From: Streptomyces sp. NBC_00442
Lineage (GTDB): Bacteria; Actinomycetota; Actinomycetes; Streptomycetales; Streptomycetaceae
Assembly (NCBI RefSeq): GCF_036014195.1
Contig: NZ_CP107918.1
Coordinates: forward strand, 3,038,001 to 3,102,000
DNA: 64,000 bases
Direction of reading: 5' to 3'
Under the pieces are notes generated by a model, which did no database searches, was not told the DNA's origin, and saw only the letters and a list, made by a program, of their open reading frames with translations. Each line of letters begins with the position of its first letter. Within the stretch, counting starts at the first letter, position 1. The position numbers and the translations under genes are program-made. Positions 19,941 through 28,846 of this stretch are shown here, one piece after another.

Positions 19941-19974
19941 GGATGCCGGCCCGGCCGTTCGGGGCCGGGCATCC
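19941..19974. terminator. Bidirectional hairpin between convergent genes
   Basis: GGATGCC and GGCATCC-type arms with G/C extension and a one-base bulge form a hairpin between the monooxygenase stop (19936) and the end of the convergent secreted-protein gene (20000). Confidence 0.6.
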
Positions 19975-19999
19975 CAACTGGCAGAAAATGAAGCTTTGT

Positions 20000-20644
20000 T
20001 CAGAACGCGTACGCGTCGCCCGTGGCCAGGGCCAGGACCCGGTGGGTGTTGTTGACCAGGTTGCGGTCGCTGATGCCGCCGTTCCATACGGTGTCGATGT
20101 CGACGCCCACCTCGTTGGGAGTGCCGACGGTCGCCACGTCCAGCGCGAGCCGCACACCGCTGCCCGCGCCCCGCATCGCGCCGGTGCCGCAGTGCAGTTC
20201 CGCGGGGCCGGTGCGCAGACAGCTGGGCGGCAGGGTGGCGTCCCGGTCGAGCGGCACCGAGAAGCGCAGCCGCACCGTGGCCCCGGCTACCGGCGCGGGG
20301 CCGTGGTTGGCCGTCGCGAGCCACACGCCGATCCGGCCGTTCCACAGGGAGACATGGCCGTGGTACGACACGTCCGCCTCGATCCCGGCGTCGGCGGCGC
20401 CCGCCACCGGGCCCGAACTCCCCGCCGTCGCACCGTCGTCGTCGCCGGGGCCGGGGCCGGCGGCCCCGCTCGGCGTGCCGGTGGCGATCAGCGTCGCCGC
20501 GACCAGGACGGCGACGGCGACGGTCGCCAGGGTTCCGCGCACCCGACCCGGCCGGGCGCTCGCGGCCCCGGCCGCGCCTCCCGCCTCGCCCGACCCGCAC
20601 GCCCGACGCGCTCCGCCCAATCTGTTCATCACACGAACGACCAT
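20000..20644 (-). CDS. Secreted hypothetical protein
   Basis: This is a 214-residue protein with an Arg/Gly-rich N-terminus, a hydrophobic signal segment (about 42-64, ATVAVAVLVAATLIA) and an acidic Gly linker. A beta-rich domain follows with two cysteines (SCLRTG and LHCGTG) that may form a disulfide. The domain resembles DUF11/CARDB-like beta-sandwich modules in general character, but I cannot name the family. The ATG at 20644 is preceded by a 14-bp palindrome centred on GGTACC, which also supplies the weak ribosome site. Confidence 0.65.
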   Translation of the reverse strand: MVVRVMNRLGGARRACGSGEAGGAAGAASARPGRVRGTLATVAVAVLVAATLIATGTPSGAAGPGPGDDDGATAGSSGPVAGAADAGIEADVSYHGHVSLWNGRIGVWLATANHGPAPVAGATVRLRFSVPLDRDATLPPSCLRTGPAELHCGTGAMRGAGSGVRLALDVATVGTPNEVGVDIDTVWNGGISDRNLVNNTHRVLALATGDAYAF

Positions 20645-20832
20645 GGGCGAAAGGTACCTTTCACCCCGCATTTCGCCGGGACGCCACCCCGAGCGCTCCC
20701 GAGCACTCCCCCCGAGCACTCCCCCCCGAGCCCTCTCCGTAACGCCGCATCGTCCGGGGCCGCAACGCCCTTTCGTCCGGCGCCGGGACTACGCACGGTC
20801 CGGCGCCGGACCGTGCGTGCCACCCTGTCCCC

Positions 20833-21168
20833 ATGCTCGTCGCCCGCTCCGTGCTCCTGTTCGTCCTGGCCGCCCTGTTCGAGATCGGCGGTGCCTGGCT
20901 CGTGTGGCAGGGCGTGCGGGAGCACCGGGGCTGGATCTGGATCGGCGCCGGTGTGCTCGCGCTCGGCGTCTACGGCTTCGTGGCGACGCTTCAGCCGGAC
21001 GCCGAGTTCGGCCGGATCCTCGCCGCGTACGGCGGTGTCTTCGTGGCGGGCTCGATCGCCTGGGGCATGGTCGCGGACGGCTACCGCCCGGACCGCTGGG
21101 ACGTCACCGGCGCCCTGATCTGCCTCGCCGGGATGGCCGTGATCATGTACGCGCCGCGGGGCCGCTGA
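20833..21168 (+). CDS. YnfA/UPF0060 family small membrane protein
   Basis: This is a 111-residue protein with four predicted membrane segments, the size and topology of YnfA proteins, which are SMR-like and of uncertain transport role. The family signature is visible as [15 protein letters not shown] near the N-terminus and [16 protein letters not shown] in the second half. Substrate and function are not established. It is a single gene upstream of an SDR. Confidence 0.9.
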   Translation: MLVARSVLLFVLAALFEIGGAWLVWQGVREHRGWIWIGAGVLALGVYGFVATLQPDAEFGRILAAYGGVFVAGSIAWGMVADGYRPDRWDVTGALICLAGMAVIMYAPRGR

Positions 21169-21254
21169 GCGCGCGGGCCCCGGCCGCCGGAGCGGACCCC
21201 CGGCCGCCCCGCCTATCCTGGCGGCGTACTCACCACACGCGCGAGGAGCACGAC

Positions 21255-22019
21255 ATGACTGCCGCCGGGACCCCGATCGCCGTCGTCACCGGAGCGAGCG
21301 GCGGGATCGGTGCCGCGACCGCGCGCGGGCTCGCCGCCGCCGGCTACCGCGTGGTGCTGACCGCCCGCCGCAAGGACCGCATCGAGGCGCTCGCGGCCGA
21401 GATCATCGAGGCGGGCCACCAGGCGACGGCGTACCCGCTGGACGTGACGGACCGTGCCGCCGTCGACGAGTTCGCCACCGCGTTCCGCACCATCGGGGTC
21501 CTCGTCAACAACGCGGGCGGCGCGCTCGGCGCCGACCCGGTCGCGACCGGCGACCCGGACGACTGGCGCCAGATGTACGAGACCAACGTCATCGGCTCGC
21601 TCAACGTCACCCAGGCCCTGCTGCCCGCGCTCGAAGCGTCCGGCGACGGCGCGGTCGTCATCCTGTCCTCCACGGCCGGCCACGCCACCTACGAGGGCGG
21701 CGGCGGTTACGTGGCCGCGAAGAACGGCGCCCGCGTGCTCGCCGAGACGCTCCGCCTGGAGATCGTCGGCCGCCCGGTGCGCGTCATCGAGATCGCGCCC
21801 GGCATGGTGAAGACCGACGAGTTCGCCACCACCCGCTTCCGCGGCGACACCGAGAAGGCCGCCAAGGTGTACGCGGGCGTCGCCGAGCCGCTCAGCGCCG
21901 AGGACGTCGCCGACACCATCACCTGGGCGGTCACCCGGCCCAGCCACGTCAACATCGACCTGCTGGTGGTCCGCCCCCGCGCCCAGGCCTCCAACACCAA
22001 GGTCCACCGCGAGCTGTGA
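21255..22019 (+). CDS. Short-chain dehydrogenase/reductase (classical SDR)
   Basis: This is a 254-residue NAD(P)-dependent oxidoreductase. The cofactor loop TGASGGIGAATARGLA (about 13-28), the NNAGG motif and the catalytic Tyr-Lys pair (YVAAKN) with upstream Ser in ILSSTAG are all present. An Arg in TARRKD after strand 2 suggests NADPH preference. It resembles YdfG-type serine/3-hydroxy acid dehydrogenases, but the substrate is not known. The ATG at 21255 has a GAGGAG site 6-7 nt upstream. The convergent rtcB gene ends 32 nt downstream. Confidence 0.92.
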   Translation: MTAAGTPIAVVTGASGGIGAATARGLAAAGYRVVLTARRKDRIEALAAEIIEAGHQATAYPLDVTDRAAVDEFATAFRTIGVLVNNAGGALGADPVATGDPDDWRQMYETNVIGSLNVTQALLPALEASGDGAVVILSSTAGHATYEGGGGYVAAKNGARVLAETLRLEIVGRPVRVIEIAPGMVKTDEFATTRFRGDTEKAAKVYAGVAEPLSAEDVADTITWAVTRPSHVNIDLLVVRPRAQASNTKVHREL

Positions 22020-22051
22020 GCGGCGGGGCCGGGAAGACGGCCCCGGCCCAC

Positions 22052-23245
22052 TCACCCCTTGACGCAGATGACCTGCTTGAGCTTCGCCACGACCTCCACC
22101 AGGTCGCGCTGCTGATCCATCACCTTCTCGATCGGCTTGTACGCGGCGGGGATCTCGTCCACGACGCCGGCGTCCTTGCGGCACTCCACGCCCCGCGTCT
22201 GCTCGGCCAGGTCGCGCGTGCTGTACGCCCGCTTGGCCGCGCTCCGGCTCATCCTGCGGCCCGCGCCGTGCGAGGCCGAGTTGAAGGACGCCTCGTTGCC
22301 GAGCCCCTTCACGATGTACGAGCCCGTGCCCATGGAGCCCGGGATGATCCCGAAGTCCCCCGAGCCCGCCCGGATCGCTCCCTTGCGGGTGACCAGCAGG
22401 TCCATGCCGTCGTACCGCTCCTCCGCCACGTAGTTGTGGTGGCAGGAGATGACCTCCTCGAAGGCGACCCGGGCCTTCTTGAACTCCTTGCGCACGACGT
22501 CCTGGAAGAGGGCCATCATGACCGCCCGGTTGTACTTGGCGTACTCCTGCGCCCAGAACAGGTCGTTGCGGTACGCCGCCATCTGCGGGGTGTCCGCGAC
22601 GAAGACGGCGAGGTCACGGTCGACGAGGTTCTGGTTGTGCGGCAGTTCGCGGGCCACGCCGATGTGGAAGTCGGCGAGCTCCTTGCCGATGACGCGCGAA
22701 CCGGAGTGCAGCATCAGCCAGACCGCGCCCGACTCGTCCAGACAGAACTCCACGAAGTGGTTGCCGGAGCCGAGCGTCCCCATCTGCTGGGCTGCGCGCT
22801 CCTCACGGAACCTGACCGGCTCGGCGATCCCCCCGAACCGCTCCCAGAGCCCGTTCCACCCCGCCACCGGGAAGCCGTGCAGGCGGCCCGGGTCCACCGG
22901 CGAACGGTGCAGGCCCCGTCCCACCGGAATGGCCTGCTCGATCTTGGAGCGGAGCCGGGAGAGGTCGCCCGGCAGGTCGTTGGCGGTCAGCGAGGTCTTG
23001 ACCGCGGACATGCCGCAGCCGATGTCGACGCCCACGGCGGCCGGACACACCGCGCCGTGCATGGCGATGACCGAGCCGACCGTGGCGCCCTTGCCGTAAT
23101 GCACGTCCGGCATCACCGCGAGCCCCTTGATCCACGGCAGGGTGGCGACATTGTGCAGCTGCTGCATCGCGCCCGCGTCGACGGACGCCGGGTCGGTCCA
23201 CATCCTGATGGGCACCCGAGCACCGGGCATCTCCGTGTACGACAT
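22052..23245 (-). CDS. rtcB: RNA-splicing ligase RtcB
   Basis: RtcB joins RNA ends bearing 2',3'-cyclic or 3'-phosphate to 5'-hydroxyl ends, using GTP and Mn2+. The 397-residue protein has the metal-binding motifs VMPDVHYGKGATVG and VGVDIGCGM (metal Cys), GSGNHFVEF, and the guanylylated-His region SASHGAGRRMSR. No archease, RtcA cyclase or RtcR regulator lies next to it. It may repair stress- or toxin-cleaved RNA; that is inference. Confidence 0.96.
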   Translation of the reverse strand: MSYTEMPGARVPIRMWTDPASVDAGAMQQLHNVATLPWIKGLAVMPDVHYGKGATVGSVIAMHGAVCPAAVGVDIGCGMSAVKTSLTANDLPGDLSRLRSKIEQAIPVGRGLHRSPVDPGRLHGFPVAGWNGLWERFGGIAEPVRFREERAAQQMGTLGSGNHFVEFCLDESGAVWLMLHSGSRVIGKELADFHIGVARELPHNQNLVDRDLAVFVADTPQMAAYRNDLFWAQEYAKYNRAVMMALFQDVVRKEFKKARVAFEEVISCHHNYVAEERYDGMDLLVTRKGAIRAGSGDFGIIPGSMGTGSYIVKGLGNEASFNSASHGAGRRMSRSAAKRAYSTRDLAEQTRGVECRKDAGVVDEIPAAYKPIEKVMDQQRDLVEVVAKLKQVICVKG

Positions 23246-23458
23246 AATTCTGCGATCCCCCGTGAGTGAAAACGTAAGCGAAAAGCGGCACCAGGGCCCA
23301 AAACGGCACGTATGGCAAAACTGGTACCAACGCCCACAACCAGGACAGTGGACCGGCGTTCACAGGTGCACGTGCGATACACATTGTGTCCGGCCACCGC
23401 CCTGCGGCGGCAACCCGTTTTCCCTCACCGCCGTCCTGCTGGAAGGAGCCTTCGAACC

Positions 23459-24364
23459 GTGCAGCGAAAGGCGTACGTGCCTGGTCTCGCACTTCTGGTG
23501 GCGCTCGCCTCCGGCTGTTCCGCGGCCTCCGGATCCGACGGATCGAGCACCGACTCCAAGGGCGGCGTGACCAAATCCGCCGTCGCGCCGCCCGGCAAGT
23601 ACCGCACCCTGCCCGAGCCGTGCCACGCGGTGAGCCAGAGCGCGCTCAAGGACATGCTGCCGGGCGCGGCCGCCCTCCCCGAGGCCGACGCAACCAAGGA
23701 GTACGCCGGCTCCGCCGACCTGACCTACGACACCGACCGCAGGGTCGGCTGCCGCTGGAAGGACGAGACGGCCGACGGTGTGCGAAGGCTCACGGTCGAC
23801 TTCGAGCGGGTGGTGTCGTACGACCCGACGGTGAGCGACGACGACCAGACGCAGGAGCTGTACGCGAAGAAGGAGACGGCGGCGAACCTGCCCGCTCCCC
23901 GCAGCTCCGCGCCGGCCGCGTCCGCGTCCCCCAGCCCGTCCGGCTCGCCCGCCTCGGGCGCCCCCGGTTCGCCCGCCCCGGGCGGCTCCGGCGCCCCGGT
24001 CACCCCGGGCCACACGGCCTCGCCGTCGAGCGGCGCCCCGTCGCCCGGCGGCACCCCCTCCGCGGGCGGCACGGGCGCGCCGAGCCCCTCCGGCGGCGCC
24101 GGCCCGGACGGCCTCCAGCCGCGCAGGCTCAGCGGTCTCGGCGACGCGGCGTTCATCGACGACGTCTCGTCACCGGCCGGCACCGGCGGCGGGGCGGGCG
24201 CCGGACAACGTACCGTCACAGTGGTCTTCCGTACGTCCAACGTCATCGTGACCATCGAGTACACCGCCCAGGCCATGGCATCCGCCACGGTCCCCGACAG
24301 CAAGGAGCTGCAGGAGCAGGCCCAGGCCATGGCCGGCAAGCTCGTCGAGCAGTTCAACGAATAG
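23459..24364 (+). CDS. DUF3558-type lipoprotein
   Basis: This is a 301-residue exported lipoprotein with lipobox LASGC. A short linker leads to a DUF3558-like domain split by a long Pro/Ser/Gly/Ala-rich insertion (about 140-225). Conserved points are the EPCHAVS start of the domain and the GCRWKDE segment with the second Cys. DUF3558 proteins are common in actinobacteria; function is unknown. The GTG at 23459 follows a GGAAGGAG site. It is followed after 34 nt by a paralogue, so the two are likely co-transcribed. Confidence 0.82.
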   Translation: MQRKAYVPGLALLVALASGCSAASGSDGSSTDSKGGVTKSAVAPPGKYRTLPEPCHAVSQSALKDMLPGAAALPEADATKEYAGSADLTYDTDRRVGCRWKDETADGVRRLTVDFERVVSYDPTVSDDDQTQELYAKKETAANLPAPRSSAPAASASPSPSGSPASGAPGSPAPGGSGAPVTPGHTASPSSGAPSPGGTPSAGGTGAPSPSGGAGPDGLQPRRLSGLGDAAFIDDVSSPAGTGGGAGAGQRTVTVVFRTSNVIVTIEYTAQAMASATVPDSKELQEQAQAMAGKLVEQFNE

Positions 24365-24398
24365 CGCGCCCGCGCGAAGAACGAAGAGCGAAGGAATC

Positions 24399-25178
24399 AT
24401 GCACCGATCAGCCCCGGCCACCCCCGAAAAGGCGCACGCCCCGGCCCCGCGCATCCGGCTCGCCCGTGTCCTCGCCTGTGCCGCCGTCCCTGTGATGCTC
24501 GTCGCAGTGGGCTGTTCCTCCGACTCCGGGGACGCGAAGAAGAAGACGGACTCGACGACGTCGTCCTCCTCGTCCTCCTCCGCGTCCGGCGGCAAGCAGG
24601 CGAGCGCCTCGCCCTCCCTCGCGCCGGCCAAGCTCACCAAGCTGCCCGAGGCGTGCCAGTCGATCGCCGAGAAGTCGATCGACACCTACGTGCCCAAGGC
24701 GAAGACGAAGGCCGGCGAGGTCGGCAAGACCTCGGACCCGCAGTCGCAGGCCAGCTGCACCTGGAACGGCCTGGAGGACAAGGGCGTCGACGGCTCGAAC
24801 TACCGCTGGCTCGACATCGACTTCAAGCGCTACGACTCCACGCGGGGCCTCGGCACCGGCGACTCGCTCGCGCAGAAGCAGTTCGACCGGGCGGTCTCGG
24901 CGGCCCAGTCGACGGGCGACGCGAAGAACGTGAAGACCGCGCCGGTCTCCGGCCTCGGCGACCAGGCGACCGCCCTCGTCTTCGACCTGAAGAAGGGCGA
25001 CGCGGACTTCCGCTACGGCATCGTGGTGGTGCGCACCGCCAACGCCGTGGTCGCCGTCGACTACAACGGCACCGGCTACCAGGGCGCGGACGCCCCGGAC
25101 AGCGGCGACGTCCTGGACGGCGCGACCGCCCTCGCCAAGGAGGCGGTGGCGGCGGTGACCGCCGCCAACAACAAGTAA
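24399..25178 (+). CDS. DUF3558-type lipoprotein
   Basis: This is a 259-residue lipoprotein: a long Arg-containing leader, a hydrophobic core and lipobox VAVGC, then a Ser-rich linker. The domain carries the same Cys pattern as its upstream neighbour (PEACQSIA and SCTWNGLE) and lacks that neighbour's long insertion. The two look like a tandem duplication. The function of the family is not known. A strong hairpin follows. Confidence 0.83.
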   Translation: MHRSAPATPEKAHAPAPRIRLARVLACAAVPVMLVAVGCSSDSGDAKKKTDSTTSSSSSSSASGGKQASASPSLAPAKLTKLPEACQSIAEKSIDTYVPKAKTKAGEVGKTSDPQSQASCTWNGLEDKGVDGSNYRWLDIDFKRYDSTRGLGTGDSLAQKQFDRAVSAAQSTGDAKNVKTAPVSGLGDQATALVFDLKKGDADFRYGIVVVRTANAVVAVDYNGTGYQGADAPDSGDVLDGATALAKEAVAAVTAANNK

Positions 25179-25190
25179 CGCTCGCGCAAC

Positions 25191-25231
25191 CGTACGGAGT
25201 CCGGCCTCCCCTGTGGGCCGGACTCCGTACG
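25191..25231 (+). terminator. Strong 16-bp hairpin after the DUF3558 pair
   Basis: CGTACGGAGTCCGGCC (25191-25206) and its exact complement (25216-25231) enclose a 9-nt loop. It is a perfect factor-independent-type hairpin without a T-tract. Confidence 0.8.
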
Positions 25232-25281
25232 TATGTGCCAGGCTGTGCCCGCCAGTTGCTTGACAAGGGGAGGGGACGCGG

Positions 25282-26739
25282 GTGGCCGCGACTCAGCTGA
25301 CACGGACGCACCGCATTCTGATCGGGGTGGTGGTCGCGGGTGCCGTGGTGATCGCCGGGATCGGTTTCGCGGGTTCGTATGCCGCGGTCCGCGAGCTCGC
25401 GCTGCAGAAGGGATTCGGGAACTTCTCCTACGTCTTCCCCGTAGGCGTCGACGCGGGCATCTGTGTGCTGCTCGCCCTCGACCTGCTGCTGACCTGGATG
25501 CGCATCCCGTTCCCGCTGCTGCGCCAGACCGCCTGGCTGCTCACCGCCGCGACGATCGCCTTCAACGGCGCCGCCGCCTGGCCGGACCCGCTGGGCGTGG
25601 GCATGCACGCGGTGATCCCGGTCCTGTTCGTCGTCTCCGTCGAGGCGGCACGGCACGCGGTCGGCCGGATCGCCGACATCACCGCCGACAAGCACATGGA
25701 GGGCGTCCGCCTCACCCGCTGGCTGCTCTCGCCCATTCCGACGTTCCGCCTGTGGCGGCGGATGAAGCTGTGGGAGCTGCGCAGCTACGAGCAGGTCATC
25801 AAGCTCGAACAGGACCGGCTGGTCTACCGCGCCCGCCTCCAGGCCGTCTACGGCCGCGCCTGGCGCCGCAAGGCGCCCATCGAGTCGCTGATGCCGCTGC
25901 GGCTCGCCAAGTTCGGCGTGCCGCTCGCCGAGACCGCGCCCGCGGGCCTCGCCGCGGCCGGCATGGAACCGGTGCTGCTGCCGCCCCCGCCGGTGGCCGC
26001 GCGCCCCGAGCCGCAGCCGGAACTTCCTCCCGCGCACGCGCACACCCCGCCCGACGAGCCCCCGCTCGCGGCCCGGCAGCCCCAGGCCCCGGCGCCCCAG
26101 GAGCAGCAGGCGTACGCCGGACCGGAGCAGCCGACCACGCACGAGAGCCCGTGGTTCGCCGCCCAGCACGTCTCGCCCGAGGAGTACGCGGGCACGTACG
26201 ACCCGGCCTTCCCCGACGCCGGCCCCGAGCAGGCACCGGGACCGGAGCAGGCGCCGGGACGCAGCCAGGCGCAGGGGCCCGGCCCGGCACAGGCCCCGCA
26301 GCAGGCATCGGCCGCTCAGCAGGCACCCGGTCCGCAGCAGGCGCCCGGTCCGCAGCAGACGCAGGGCCCCCAGCAGGTGCGGGACGCCGAGCAGGCGCCG
26401 GAGCCCGTGATGGTTCCCTCGGGGCCCGGCCGCGAACGCCCCCTCGGCGTGCCGGCCCCTCGCGCGGGCGTACCGCAGCCCGCGCCGGAGCCGGACCCCG
26501 TCGTCGAAGCGACCCCGACGGAGGACGAGTTCGCCCAGTTCGCGGACCTCGCCTACGACGTCTTCCGCCAGCACGTGAACACCGAGGGCGACTACCCGAC
26601 CGTCGAGGCCCTCGACATAAAGCTCACGGACGAGCACCGGGTGAGCTACCCGAACAGCGCCGCCGTGCTGCGCCAGCTGCACCCCCAGTTCAAGCGGCAC
26701 TTCGAGGCGGCCCGCGCCGCCGAGGACCACATCGCCTGA
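25282..26739 (+). CDS. DUF2637 membrane protein (Spd-like) with Pro/Gln-rich tail
   Basis: This is a 485-residue protein whose first 130 residues form four membrane helices of the DUF2637 type. This family is often found on actinobacterial plasmids and integrative elements near spread (spd) genes, and also in chromosomal copies. A basic cytoplasmic segment (about 130-220) is followed by a long Pro/Gln/Ala-rich region (about 225-400). A conserved globular end resembles a DNA- or protein-binding helix bundle (AYDVFRQHVNTEGDYPT). The GTG at 25282 follows an AGGGGA site. Function is unknown, and no other mobile-element genes are adjacent. Confidence 0.8.
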   Translation: MAATQLTRTHRILIGVVVAGAVVIAGIGFAGSYAAVRELALQKGFGNFSYVFPVGVDAGICVLLALDLLLTWMRIPFPLLRQTAWLLTAATIAFNGAAAWPDPLGVGMHAVIPVLFVVSVEAARHAVGRIADITADKHMEGVRLTRWLLSPIPTFRLWRRMKLWELRSYEQVIKLEQDRLVYRARLQAVYGRAWRRKAPIESLMPLRLAKFGVPLAETAPAGLAAAGMEPVLLPPPPVAARPEPQPELPPAHAHTPPDEPPLAARQPQAPAPQEQQAYAGPEQPTTHESPWFAAQHVSPEEYAGTYDPAFPDAGPEQAPGPEQAPGRSQAQGPGPAQAPQQASAAQQAPGPQQAPGPQQTQGPQQVRDAEQAPEPVMVPSGPGRERPLGVPAPRAGVPQPAPEPDPVVEATPTEDEFAQFADLAYDVFRQHVNTEGDYPTVEALDIKLTDEHRVSYPNSAAVLRQLHPQFKRHFEAARAAEDHIA

Positions 26740-26802
26740 CACATCACGTGCGCACTGCCTGACGCCACGTCAATACGCATACGCGCAAGGCCACTTGAGA
26801 CA

Positions 26803-26844
26803 GCCGAAGGGCCGTCACCCGGAGCGGGGTGACGGCCCTTCGGC
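26803..26844. terminator. Perfect 18-bp bidirectional terminator
   Basis: GCCGAAGGGCCGTCACCC and its exact complement are separated by a 5-nt loop, between the convergent DUF2637 and lysS genes. Confidence 0.88.
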
Positions 26845-26856
26845 CCTGCGTGACGA

Positions 26857-28599
26857 TCAGGCGGCGAGCAGCTTGCGCACCCGGTCGGCGCCCACGGCGA
26901 GCAGCAGCGTGGGCAGGCGCGGGCCCGTCTCGCGGCTCACCAGGAGCGTGTAGAGCAGCGCGAAGAACGAGCGCTGGGCGACCTTCAGCTCGGGCGTCGG
27001 CTTGGCGTCCGGCGCCAGACCCGCCATCACCTTCGGCACGCCGTAGACGAGCGTCGTCAGCCCGTCGAGCGACCAGTGCGTGTCCAGGCCCTCGACGAGC
27101 AGGCGCAGCGACTCGCGGCCCTCGTCGTCGAGCGAGGCGAGCAGCTCGGTGTCGGGCTCCTCGCGGACCAGGGTGCGCTGGTCGGCCGGGACCTGGGTGG
27201 TGATCCAGTTCTCGGCGCGGTCCAGGCGCGGGCGCACCTCGTCGAGCGAGGTGACCGGGTTGGCCGGGTCGAGTTCGCCGAGGATGCGCAGGGTCTGGTC
27301 CTCGTGGCCGGCCGTCACGTCGACGACCGAGGCGAGCGTGCGGTAGGGCAACGGCCGTGCGGTGCGCGGCAGTTCACCGGCGGCGGTGCGGGCGGCCCGG
27401 GAGTGGGCGGCCGCGTCGGCGGGCAGCGCCGAACCGTCGGCGACCTTCGCCTCCAGCTTGTCCCACTCGTCGTAGAGCCGCTGGATCTCCTGGTCGAAGG
27501 CGATCTTGAAGGACTGGTTGGGCCTGCGGCGCGCGTACAGCCAGCGAAGGAGCTGCGGCTCCATGATCTTCAGCGCGTCGGCCGGGGTCGGCACGCCGCC
27601 CTTGGACGAGGACATCTTGGCCATGCCGCTGATGCCGACGAAGGCGTACATCGGGCCGATCGGCTGGACTCCGTCGAAGATCGACACGATCTGGCCGCCG
27701 ACCTGGAAGGAGGAGCCCGGCGAGGAGTGGTCGACGCCGGACGGCTCGAAGACCACGCCCTCGTACGCCCAGCGCATCGGCCAGTCGACCTTCCAGACCA
27801 GCTTGCCGCGGTTGAACTCGCTCAGCCGCACGGTCTCGGAGAACGCGCACGCCGAGCAGGTGTAGGTCAGCTCGGTGCTGTCGTCGTCGTAGGCGGTCAC
27901 GACCGTGAAGTCCTTGCCGCAGCCCCCGCAGTACGGCTTGTACGGGAAGTAGCCCGTGGAGCCGGTACCGTCGTCCTCGGCGGCTGCGCCCGAGCCCTCG
28001 GCGGCCTCCACCTCGGCCTCGTCGAGCGGCTTCTGCGACTTCTTGCCCGGGGCCTTCTTGGTGCGGTACTGCTCCAGGATCGCGTCGATGTCCGCGCGGT
28101 GCTTCATCGCGTGGAGCACCTGCTCGCGGTAGACGCCCGAGGTGTACTGCTCGGTCTGGCTGATGCCGTCGTACTCGACGCCGAGCTCGTCGAGGGCCGC
28201 GGTCATGGCGGCCTTGAAGTGCTCGGCCCAGTTCGGGTACGCCGAGCCGGCCGGAGCCGGCACCGAGGTCAGCGGGCGGCCGATGTGCTCGTTCCACGAC
28301 TCGTCCACACCGGGGACGCCGTTCGGCACCTTGCGGTAGCGGTCGTAGTCGTCCCAGGAGATCAGGTGCCGGACCGTGTAGCCACGGCGGCGGATCTCGT
28401 CGGCGACCAGGTGCGGCGTCATGACCTCGCGCAGGTTGCCCAGGTGGATCGGGCCGGAGGGCGAGAGGCCGGACGCGACGACGACCACCGGGGCTTCGGC
28501 GGGAGATTTCGCAGCGTCAGGCGCACGTCGCTCCGACTCGGCGATGACATCGTCCGCGAAACGGGAGACCCAGTCGGTCTCGGTGCTGCTCTGAGCCAC
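26857..28599 (-). CDS. lysS: Lysyl-tRNA synthetase, class I
   Basis: This enzyme charges tRNA-Lys. Unlike the class II enzyme of most bacteria, it is the class I form, with HLGN (residues 52-55) and KMSSSKG (about 332-338) signature motifs. Two Cys pairs (CGGCGKDF and CSACAF) form a probable zinc site inside a Glu/Lys-rich insertion. The protein is about 580 residues. Two GTGs are possible; the one at 28599 sits about 10 nt from an AGAAGGA site. It is divergent from argS, an order typical of Streptomyces. Confidence 0.94.
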   Translation of the reverse strand: MAQSSTETDWVSRFADDVIAESERRAPDAAKSPAEAPVVVVASGLSPSGPIHLGNLREVMTPHLVADEIRRRGYTVRHLISWDDYDRYRKVPNGVPGVDESWNEHIGRPLTSVPAPAGSAYPNWAEHFKAAMTAALDELGVEYDGISQTEQYTSGVYREQVLHAMKHRADIDAILEQYRTKKAPGKKSQKPLDEAEVEAAEGSGAAAEDDGTGSTGYFPYKPYCGGCGKDFTVVTAYDDDSTELTYTCSACAFSETVRLSEFNRGKLVWKVDWPMRWAYEGVVFEPSGVDHSSPGSSFQVGGQIVSIFDGVQPIGPMYAFVGISGMAKMSSSKGGVPTPADALKIMEPQLLRWLYARRRPNQSFKIAFDQEIQRLYDEWDKLEAKVADGSALPADAAAHSRAARTAAGELPRTARPLPYRTLASVVDVTAGHEDQTLRILGELDPANPVTSLDEVRPRLDRAENWITTQVPADQRTLVREEPDTELLASLDDEGRESLRLLVEGLDTHWSLDGLTTLVYGVPKVMAGLAPDAKPTPELKVAQRSFFALLYTLLVSRETGPRLPTLLLAVGADRVRKLLAA

Positions 28600-28846
28600 G
28601 GTCGGCACGTCCTTCTTTCTCGTAATGCCTTCGTCTGCCTGAGAGAGGCCGGCGGGCCCATTCTCCCAGACGGAACGAGCGCCTCCGGGGTTGCCCGTGT
28701 CCCGGGGGAAAGGGCGGCCCCTGCCCGGGAGAAACGCCGGAGGAATCGCGGGCGGAATCGCGGGAGGAATCTCAGGAGAGACGGGCACAGGTCGCGTGGG
28801 ACAATCGGAGCACAATCGTCCTCACTCCCGACAGGAACGGCACCTC
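28600..28846. promoter_or_regulatory. lysS-argS divergent promoter region
   Basis: This is a 247-bp space between two divergent synthetase genes. It contains three degenerate GGAGGAATCGCGGG-type repeats at about 28736-28775. No T-box or other leader structure was recognised. Confidence 0.4.
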
